A DNA stretch of 64,000 bases from Lachnospiraceae bacterium. Its GTDB lineage: Bacteria > Bacillota > Clostridia > Lachnospirales > Lachnospiraceae. Made by a program: the position numbers and the translations under genes. The notes under the pieces were generated by a model. That model ran no database searches, was not told the origin of the DNA, and was given only the letters and a program-made list of their open reading frames with translations. Positions 58,077 through 64,000 of the stretch are shown here, piece by piece (the first letter of the stretch is position 1; the number at the start of each line of letters is the position of its first letter). The stretch is taken from assembly GCA_017399685.1 (NCBI GenBank), contig JAFQBM010000040.1, positions 186,001-250,000 on the forward strand, in the 5' to 3' direction.

Positions 58077-58118
58077 ATTTCTTATTTTATTGACAAATTA
58101 TTAAGGAGGAAAGAGAAA

Positions 58119-58379
58119 ATGACATTAAGTAGTACAGTAAAAATGATGTGTAGCGATGACTACAAGGAAAGATTCAGAGCAGAATATGCTCAGTTGGTAA
58201 ACAGATATTATGGACTTCGTAGAATGTTAGAGAAGTGGGATAACGGAACATTAGAATTTGAACCTACTTGTCCAAGAAGTACATATAACATGCAGACAAA
58301 GGCTATGGAAGATTACATTGCAGTTCTTGAAGCAAGAGCAGTTATGGAAGAAATTAATTTGGAGGACGTAATTGTTTAA
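58119..58379 (+). CDS. Phage protein with DYKERFxAEY motif (86 aa)
   Basis: SDDYKERFRAEYAQLVNRYYGL and CPRSTYNMQTKAMEDYIAVLEARA match a widespread small phage family (often labelled crAss001_48-related). All-helical. AAGGAGG site; the stop overlaps the next ATG (TAATG). Role unknown. Confidence 0.75.
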   Translation: MTLSSTVKMMCSDDYKERFRAEYAQLVNRYYGLRRMLEKWDNGTLEFEPTCPRSTYNMQTKAMEDYIAVLEARAVMEEINLEDVIV

Positions 58380-58576
58380 TGAGAAATCCAGATAGATTAG
58401 ATTCATTCTATGATGAATTGAAGAAGATACATAAGGAACACTTTCCAGATTGGAGATTTGGTCAGTGGTGTAGCAACTTTTTCGGATGGTTAGCATCTGA
58501 AAAGAAGACAGATTTGTTCTTCCCAGAAGAAGACAAGGTGATTGAGTATATCAGAGAGTTCGCTGGTATCAAGTAA
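58379..58576 (+). CDS. Small conserved phage protein (65 aa)
   Basis: RNPDRLDSFYDELKKIHKEHFPDWRFGQWCSNFFGWL is typical of a small family present in many Firmicutes phages (PDWRFGQ core). Coupled to the previous gene. Function unknown. Confidence 0.75.
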   Translation: MRNPDRLDSFYDELKKIHKEHFPDWRFGQWCSNFFGWLASEKKTDLFFPEEDKVIEYIREFAGIK

Positions 58577-58850
58577 TCTGTTTGAACAAAATGGTTTTGG
58601 CGAACCATCAAACAGAGAAGTATTAAGTGAGACAAACATACAACACAAATTCGGTATTAAATCCAATTTTTTAAAAGAGAATATTTGTTTGTTAAAGGGT
58701 TGAAAATGGCTACCCTTGGATTTTGCACCCTAAATTAACCATTGGACATAGATTTTTACATAAATCTACTCTATGCAATCAGTTCCGAAAGGACTGTTAA
58801 TCATAAGTTACCAAAAAATATTTACATACACAAGGAGGATTTTAAAATTT
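58577..58850 (+). promoter_or_regulatory. Structured 270-base leader upstream of the replication module
   Basis: Hairpins: TCTGTTTG 58577-58584 with CAAACAGA 58609-58616, enclosing ATGGTT/AACCAT around loop TTGGCG; AAGGGT/ACCCTT around 58696-58720; CATAGATTT with AAATCTACTCTATG around 58748-58775; CAGTTCC-GAAA-GGACTG around 58780-58797. No gene fits. Probably a terminator for the upstream genes plus a structured leader or small RNA ahead of the gene at 58851. Confidence 0.45.
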
Positions 58851-60062
58851 ATGAATTTTGAAATGTTAGGAAAAATCACAATGTCTAAGGAGACAGAAAA
58901 GTTTAAGCCGTACTCAGAAACAAAGTATGAGTCTGGTTGGGTCAAGAGAAGAATCATGTTCAACGCAATTTGCGGAGATAACAGACATTTACTTACTGTA
59001 GATGGTGGAAGTTTTGCAGACGGACATGGTGATGTTTACACATTCACTAAGGGTTCTGTTGACGCAAATGGCAACAAGGCAAAGGGTGAGTCTTTAAAGA
59101 TTCCATTTAAGGACAGACTTACATCTCCAAAGCTTGCAGAAGTTGCTGAGTTTAAGAAATTTGTCTTCGACTTAGAGAAGCCTAATAGACGTTACAAGTT
59201 AGAAAAGGCTGCTGAAAAGATTAAGGAAGGCACAAGTCTTACTGATGAAGAGTTTAGAGAATTGGGTATTGAAAGCGAAGCAGATGTCAAGGACGAACTT
59301 GAAAAGAGTAACAAGAAGAAACACGAATTCATTTCCGAATGGGATTTCGTTGAGTTTATCAAGAAGGTAATCGACAGTGGCAAGTATAACGACAAGAAGT
59401 TCTTTATTCGTGGTAATGCAAATTACTCTTATTCTGACAAGAATCAGAAGGTTTACGAAAACTATGTTCCACAGAGAATTTATCTTGCCGATGACGATGC
59501 AGAAGAATATTCTACAGCAACTATCAAGATGATTTATGGGGCAGATGCAGTAGATGAGATGAGTGCTGAAGAAAAGGGCAAGTATTATGTTAGTGGCTAC
59601 ATGATGGAATATGACAATAACAGAAAGGCTAACATTCCTGTTCCTGTTGTAGTTACAATTCCTGTTGCATCAACAGATGCAAATGACAAAGACAAGAAGA
59701 AAGTAGAGGCTATCAAGAGAAAGTTCATTGTAGAAGATGATACTTTCAAAAAATTAGGCATTGAAGTAAATATGCTCAATGGTGCACAGAAGGTAGAAAT
59801 CACTGAGGATATGCTTACTGACGAGCAGAAAGACGACCTTGAATGTGGTCTTATTACTCTTGATGATATTAGAGCCGATTTAGGTGGAAATGTATATGGT
59901 GATAGAGTTCAGGAATATCAGTTTGCAAAGATTGCTCGTGGATTCACAAAGGGTAGAAATGACACAGTGTACACAGCAGATGATATGACAATTAAGCCTA
60001 TCGAAGAAGCGTTGCCAGAAGGAACAGACGACTTATTTGACACTGACGATGATGAAATTTAA
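58851..60062 (+). CDS. Probable single-stranded DNA-binding protein (403 aa)
   Basis: Not a standard SSB, but three points fit: a long beta-rich, charged body, a very acidic end (DDLFDTDDDEI) like the tip of SSB-type proteins that recruits partners, and a position directly before a RecA-like ATPase, helicase and primase. Also contains a charged helical insert (residues 110-185). ATG 58851 behind AAGGAGG. Confidence 0.5.
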   Translation: MNFEMLGKITMSKETEKFKPYSETKYESGWVKRRIMFNAICGDNRHLLTVDGGSFADGHGDVYTFTKGSVDANGNKAKGESLKIPFKDRLTSPKLAEVAEFKKFVFDLEKPNRRYKLEKAAEKIKEGTSLTDEEFRELGIESEADVKDELEKSNKKKHEFISEWDFVEFIKKVIDSGKYNDKKFFIRGNANYSYSDKNQKVYENYVPQRIYLADDDAEEYSTATIKMIYGADAVDEMSAEEKGKYYVSGYMMEYDNNRKANIPVPVVVTIPVASTDANDKDKKKVEAIKRKFIVEDDTFKKLGIEVNMLNGAQKVEITEDMLTDEQKDDLECGLITLDDIRADLGGNVYGDRVQEYQFAKIARGFTKGRNDTVYTADDMTIKPIEEALPEGTDDLFDTDDDEI

Positions 60063-60068
60063 TAGATT

Positions 60069-60080
60069 GGGCGAAAGCCC
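60069..60080 (+). terminator. GNRA-loop hairpin terminator
   Basis: GGGC-GAAA-GCCC, extended by AATAGA/TCTATT on the outside and followed by TTTCTATT. A compact terminator or attenuator after the gene ending at 60062. Confidence 0.6.
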
Positions 60081-60129
60081 TTTCTATTACACATTAAATA
60101 TTTTACATAGCAAAGGAGATTTATAAAAT

Positions 60130-61266
60130 ATGGCATTTGGCAAAAGAAGTTCTATTAGTGAAAATTTAAACGATTATTCAATTATGTTATGTGGTGAGTC
60201 TGGTATTGGTAAGACTACAGTAATGTCAAGATTGTGTGAGATGGAGTTTGGCGAAGATGGTTACTTATTAATGAACACTGGTGATGAGGAAGGTGTTTCA
60301 GCTATTGATGATGTTACATATGAAGATGTTCCTTCTTATAAGAAGTATGTGGAGATTTGTAACGACATTATTAAAAATAAGACAACTGACTATCCAAACT
60401 TAAAGATTCTTATTATTGACACTCTTGACCAGTTAATTAAGGCTACTGAAGCTTATGCAATTGATGATTGGAATCGTTCTAACATGGGCAACAAGAATTT
60501 TAAGCCAGCTAAGAGCTTAAATTCTGTTGAAGGTGGATTTGGTGCAGGATATGACGTAGTATTCAATCTTATCTATGACAAGGTAAGAGCATTAGATAAG
60601 GTTGGTGTAAAGGTTTGGTTTGTTTGTCATAGCAAGACAAAGGATATTGTAGACCCTCTGACAAGTTCTGCATATACAACTTTGACATCCAATATGGCTC
60701 AGAGATATTTCAACGATTTCAAGACAAAGGTTCATGTAGTTGGTGTTGCTTGTATTGACAGAACGATTGATGTTGTGGGTACTGGTAGAGAGAATATTAT
60801 GAACCACAAAGAAATTACAGTTAACAAGGTTTCAAATGAAACTCGCCAGATTGTATTTAGAGATGACTCTTATAGTGTAGATTCTAAGTCAAGATTCGCA
60901 GGTATTGTAGATAGAATCCCTCTTGATGCAGAAGAGTTACAGAAGGCATTAAAGGACGCCATTAAGAACTCAAAGACATCCGCATCAAAGAAGTCTACAC
61001 CAAAGAAGGAGACTAAGAAACCTGAACCTGCACCAGTTGTAGAAGATGAGTTAGAAGATGATTTAGTAGAAGATGTTGCAGTAGATACAGTTGAAGAGGT
61101 TACTTCCGAATATCCAGATAACTTGGTAGAAGTAATCAGGACAATGTTTAAGGAGTGCAAGGACGCAGACACCAAAGCAACTGTAAAAGGCATTATTGCT
61201 GAGTACGGCAAGTTAAATGATGTAGACGAAGATGGATTAAAGAAGATTTATGACATCTTAAATTAA
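60130..61266 (+). CDS. RecA-like phage ATPase, Sak4/AAA_24 type (378 aa)
   Basis: P-loop CGESGIGKTT (residues 20-29) and Walker B ILIIDTLDQL. These phage ATPases act with ssDNA-binding proteins in annealing or recombination. After residue 270 there is a Lys/Ser/Pro-rich linker (SKTSASKKSTPKKETKKPEP) and an acidic stretch, then a C-terminal helical domain (NLVEVIRTMFKECKD). AAAGGAG site. Part of the replication/recombination module. Confidence 0.8.
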   Translation: MAFGKRSSISENLNDYSIMLCGESGIGKTTVMSRLCEMEFGEDGYLLMNTGDEEGVSAIDDVTYEDVPSYKKYVEICNDIIKNKTTDYPNLKILIIDTLDQLIKATEAYAIDDWNRSNMGNKNFKPAKSLNSVEGGFGAGYDVVFNLIYDKVRALDKVGVKVWFVCHSKTKDIVDPLTSSAYTTLTSNMAQRYFNDFKTKVHVVGVACIDRTIDVVGTGRENIMNHKEITVNKVSNETRQIVFRDDSYSVDSKSRFAGIVDRIPLDAEELQKALKDAIKNSKTSASKKSTPKKETKKPEPAPVVEDELEDDLVEDVAVDTVEEVTSEYPDNLVEVIRTMFKECKDADTKATVKGIIAEYGKLNDVDEDGLKKIYDILN

Positions 61267-61279
61267 AAAATATAAGGTT

Positions 61280-61297
61280 GGGTGGGTTGTCCCACCC
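61280..61297 (+). terminator. GC-rich hairpin after the RecA-like gene
   Basis: GGGTGGG (61280-61286), loop TTGT, CCCACCC (61291-61297), then GACTGTTTTC. Strongest GC stem in the window. Likely intrinsic terminator or attenuator before the helicase genes. Confidence 0.65.
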
Positions 61298-61324
61298 GAC
61301 TGTTTTCAAGAGAGGTGAAAAATA

Positions 61325-61813
61325 TTGTTAGTCAAATGCAGAGTGTGTGGAGAGAAAGTAGATAGGTTACTTGCTTATAAAGTAGTTGTTGATGGTAAAA
61401 ATCACTACTACTGTACAGAAAAAGAATATAGAGATTTATTAGCTCAAAAGGAAGTTAAGGATAACACATATAATCTTATTAATGAAATTTTTGGGCGAAA
61501 AGTTACAAATACTGCATTGTTTAAAGAGATAAATGCTCTGTTAGAAACACATACATATGAAGAAATTCTGTCATATTTGCAAGATAATGAAGATTATTTA
61601 AGCAGAGTTATGAGTAAAGATTTTCAAAGTGAATATGCAAAGATACGATATTTTTCCACAATCTTGAAAAATAATATGGCTGACTTCCAGCAAAAAGAAG
61701 AAGTAAAGATTATAAGAGATGTCAAAGTAGATGTCTCTGAATCTAAATTTAAGAGAAAAAACAAAAGAAAACCGTTGGTTGAATACGAAGAGGAAGTTGG
61801 TGATTTGAATTAG
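61325..61813 (+). CDS. Hypothetical zinc-motif protein upstream of helicase (162 aa)
   Basis: N-terminal CRVCGEKVDRLLAYKVVVDGKNHYYC is a treble-clef-like Cys motif; the rest is helical and basic toward the C-terminus (FKRKNKRKPL). Genes like this sit before the phage helicase in related genomes and may be a loader or accessory factor; unproven. TTG start behind GAGAGGTG. Overlaps the helicase frame. Confidence 0.65.
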   Translation: MLVKCRVCGEKVDRLLAYKVVVDGKNHYYCTEKEYRDLLAQKEVKDNTYNLINEIFGRKVTNTALFKEINALLETHTYEEILSYLQDNEDYLSRVMSKDFQSEYAKIRYFSTILKNNMADFQQKEEVKIIRDVKVDVSESKFKRKNKRKPLVEYEEEVGDLN

Positions 61814-63359
61814 CGAATTTTTAACAGGCATAAAAGAAAAATATCCGTCTCAATTATTGAAAGGACGGGTAGAAACAGAAGGTAACGTGGTTAGTTGTTT
61901 CTTTAAAGATATGTTGCTATTGGATGAAGTAGCATTAGAACAAAAAGATTTCGTTACAAGTGACGGATTATTTTATTTTTCACTGCTTAAACAGTTGAGA
62001 AGTAAAGGATTTTACTCATTAGATGAAGTTACTATTTTGTCAAATATGAGTGAAGATGTGATTGAAAGATATGATGCTTGTGGTGGTTGGGAAACCATTC
62101 AACATCAGATAGATATTATAAATGAAAAGAATTTTGATACTTACATAGATATTTTGTACCGAGAAAACATTCTACTACACATGCATAGAGATGGGTTTAA
62201 CTTACTTAAAGAGATAGATGCTAATGGTAAAAGTATTGTACCACTTACTATGTTTAGAAAAATGAGTGCAGAAGAAGTAACTGATTGGTATGAAGCAAGA
62301 CTTAGTTCATACGGAACAGGTTATTCAAGCAAGATTATCGAGGAAGAGGAAATTGACTTCGATGACGAATTTATTGAAAACTGTCAAGAAGGTTTAGAAA
62401 ATGGTGTTCCATTTGACATTGCAGGTTATGACGTAAATGGGGAAGAGATGAATTGTTTTCCATTCTTGTCAAGACAAGTAAACGGACTTCTTGAAGGTAC
62501 ATTAACAATGATGGGTGGTTATAGCAGCACTGGTAAATCTACTTGGTGGGTTACAGTTATTATGGCTTTGCTCAATTATGACAGAAAGATTTTAATCATT
62601 TCTAATGAGGAGAGCGTTAAGAAGTTTAAAATCAAGTTCATGGTTTGGCTTTTGGGTAAGAGAAATAGGTATTTTAAACTTACAAAAAAGAAAATGATGA
62701 GTGGTGATTTGACAGAAGAAGATAAGAAACAGTTGGCATCAGTTCAGAAGTATTGGAGAGAGAATTATAAAGGTAGAGTTAAATTCATTGCGATTGCAGA
62801 TGCCAATATGTCTACAGTGAAGAAAAAGATAAGAGAAAATGTGTTGAGATATGGATACGACACTGTATTATACGACACATTTAAACTTGATTTCGATTCA
62901 GCAGGCAATACAAGACAAGATTTGTCCTTGATAAAAGACAGTCGTGAGCTTGATGCATTATGCAAGAAATACAACATTATTGGACTTGCATCACTTCAGC
63001 TGGCAATTAACACTATTGGTAAATTATTCCTTGATAGTTCTGTTTTGTCGAATAGTAAACAGATAAAAGAGGTATTAGAAGGTTTATACCTTATGAGAAA
63101 TGTTTATGATGAAGAGCTAGACCCTAAGAGTAAATACTATTGTAAACCTTTTAGACTGAAAAAAGTTAATGACAAATGGATTGAAGAAGAATATCAACCA
63201 GACCGCAATGCTGTGTGGAGGATGATTTTTCCTGACAAAACGAGGTCTGGTGCAAACTCAAGCGATACAGGCGTGGCATATTTGCTTAAATTCTCAGGCG
63301 ACCATGCGATATTCAGAGAGGTTGCACAGTGTCGCCCTAGACATGGAGAAATAAGATAA
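61809..63359 (+). CDS. Replicative DnaB-type DNA helicase, apparent ATT start (516 aa)
   Basis: RecA-like helicase domain with Walker A GGYSSTGKST (K243), LIISNEE, a Walker-B-like TVLYDTFKLDF and an ASLQLAINT stretch. The N-terminal part (SEFLTGIKEKYPSQLLKGRVETEGNVVSCFFKD) resembles DnaB N-terminal helices. The coding sense clearly starts before TTG 61857: the frame is open from ATT 61809, right after TGA and inside the previous gene's stop, with GGTGA upstream. Works with the primase that follows. Confidence 0.85.
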   Translation: MSEFLTGIKEKYPSQLLKGRVETEGNVVSCFFKDMLLLDEVALEQKDFVTSDGLFYFSLLKQLRSKGFYSLDEVTILSNMSEDVIERYDACGGWETIQHQIDIINEKNFDTYIDILYRENILLHMHRDGFNLLKEIDANGKSIVPLTMFRKMSAEEVTDWYEARLSSYGTGYSSKIIEEEEIDFDDEFIENCQEGLENGVPFDIAGYDVNGEEMNCFPFLSRQVNGLLEGTLTMMGGYSSTGKSTWWVTVIMALLNYDRKILIISNEESVKKFKIKFMVWLLGKRNRYFKLTKKKMMSGDLTEEDKKQLASVQKYWRENYKGRVKFIAIADANMSTVKKKIRENVLRYGYDTVLYDTFKLDFDSAGNTRQDLSLIKDSRELDALCKKYNIIGLASLQLAINTIGKLFLDSSVLSNSKQIKEVLEGLYLMRNVYDEELDPKSKYYCKPFRLKKVNDKWIEEEYQPDRNAVWRMIFPDKTRSGANSSDTGVAYLLKFSGDHAIFREVAQCRPRHGEIR

Positions 63360-63375
63360 AGGAGAGTGAAAGGAC

Positions 63376-64000
63376 TTGCTGAAAGAGATAAAAAAAGAAT
63401 TACTTAATCAGCCTGAAAAGCTAAAAGAAGTGTTGGAACATTACAATTTTCATAATGTAATTATCCATCAATCATATATCTCTTTTGGTAGGTCTGTTGA
63501 TTCTTCTAAAAAATCCATAGTTATAAGGTTAACCAACAACGACTACCTTTATGTAAAAGATTATGCCAGAAATATTCAAAAGGATTTATTTACATATATA
63601 GGTGAACAAAGGTTATCTGATTTTTCAGAAATATTATCTACTGTTAAGTTAATTCTGAATATAACAGATTACTATGATTTCTTTGGGGATAGAGGAATAT
63701 TTGGTGGATTCTATGAACGTATTAGAAAAAGAAATATAAGCAAAATCAATACTTATGATGAATCAATATTGGATAAATACAAAATGTATGGTAATGCAAG
63801 ATTTGTTAAAGACCATATTTCCATAGATGCTCAACAATTCTTTGGTATTAGATATGATGTGGAATCACAAGGTATTGTCATCCCTATACGAAATCAGTTA
63901 GGACAGCTTATGGGCGTAAAGGTGCGTTGTAATTACGAAATAGAAGATGGAGAGATGAAATATTATTATCTTGTACCTTGCGCTATGTCTCAAACATTGT
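63376..64000 (+). CDS. DnaG-like primase, N-terminal part (3' end outside window)
   Basis: TTG 63376 start behind GGAGAG. The first 200 residues contain a degenerate N-terminal module without an obvious zinc finger and the typical primase linker (SIDAQQFFGIRYDVESQGIVIPIRNQLGQLMGVKVRC), the segment that precedes the TOPRIM domain. TOPRIM itself would lie beyond the window. Makes primers for the helicase-primase at the phage fork. Confidence 0.75.
   Translation, partial: MLKEIKKELLNQPEKLKEVLEHYNFHNVIIHQSYISFGRSVDSSKKSIVIRLTNNDYLYVKDYARNIQKDLFTYIGEQRLSDFSEILSTVKLILNITDYYDFFGDRGIFGGFYERIRKRNISKINTYDESILDKYKMYGNARFVKDHISIDAQQFFGIRYDVESQGIVIPIRNQLGQLMGVKVRCNYEIEDGEMKYYYLVPCAMSQTL

Noticed and set aside
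1-64000. Integrated prophage ends (att sites, integrase)
   Set aside because: No recombinase gene, host gene or flanking direct repeat was seen; the window looks like the interior of a phage genome.

Overview
The window is AT-rich DNA packed with short genes. Nearly all lie on the + strand, with gaps of 5-40 bases, frequent ATGA or TAATG overlaps and strong AAGGAGG-type ribosome binding sites. The standard bacterial code fits: TAA, TAG and TGA all end genes. Gene content (DnaB-type helicase next to a primase, RecA-like ATPase, likely ssDNA-binding protein, NAD-dependent ligase, YopX, three DUF551 proteins, homing-endonuclease relics, many small Cys-rich proteins) points to a large-genome bacteriophage of a low-GC Firmicute, probably a gut Clostridia/Lachnospiraceae host. 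The host is inferred from codon use, ribosome binding sites and protein flavour. No integrase, tRNA, rRNA, CRISPR array or structural gene was found.

Layout. 0-5 kb: homing-endonuclease tail, small unknown genes, a lone TnpB. 4.7-6.2 kb: divergent XRE repressor and MazF-like gene, a promoter with a LexA-type box, a long hairpin and a probable minus-strand small RNA. 6.2-14.8 kb: a sigma-factor/DUF262 fusion, a ParB-like protein, YopX and many hypotheticals. 14.9-18.1 kb: a radical SAM/SPASM enzyme followed by four otherwise mostly dissimilar proteins that share one N-terminal tag (FVTNSSSSSF). 19.3-21.7 kb: a 350-base structured stretch, a circularly permuted C5 cytosine methyltransferase and a beta-class DNA methyltransferase. 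22-26.4 kb: RNA repair (Thg1-like enzyme, HNH protein, Rnl5-like RNA ligase, kinase-HD end-healing enzyme). 26.6-31.8 kb: a calcium P-type ATPase, three TerD proteins, a PspA-like protein and a 30-residue membrane peptide. 32.7-40.6 kb: NAD-dependent ligase, sigma factor, NMN adenylyltransferase, a broken homing endonuclease and a macro-domain protein. 39-47 kb: dense small, often zinc-ribbon-like genes. 47.4-50.7 kb: RlaP-like nucleotidyltransferase, CCA-adding enzyme and DHH phosphoesterase. 50.7-58.6 kb: DUF551 trio, GNAT-like protein, deoxyribosyltransferase-like protein, LemA and a lipoprotein. 58.8-64 kb: start of a replication module.

The genes suggest a phage that brings its own replication enzymes, repairs cleaved tRNA (kinase/phosphatase, ligase, CCA addition, Thg1), may handle NAD and ADP-ribose chemistry, and modifies DNA. 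Two themes run through the whole window. At least six genes appear to start at ATA, ATT or ACG behind well-placed ribosome binding sites. A short intergenic element (about AAATnnnCGGTTTTAAGA, with a TTTTATTGGCAAA variant) recurs about twenty times just after stop codons and before the next ribosome binding site.
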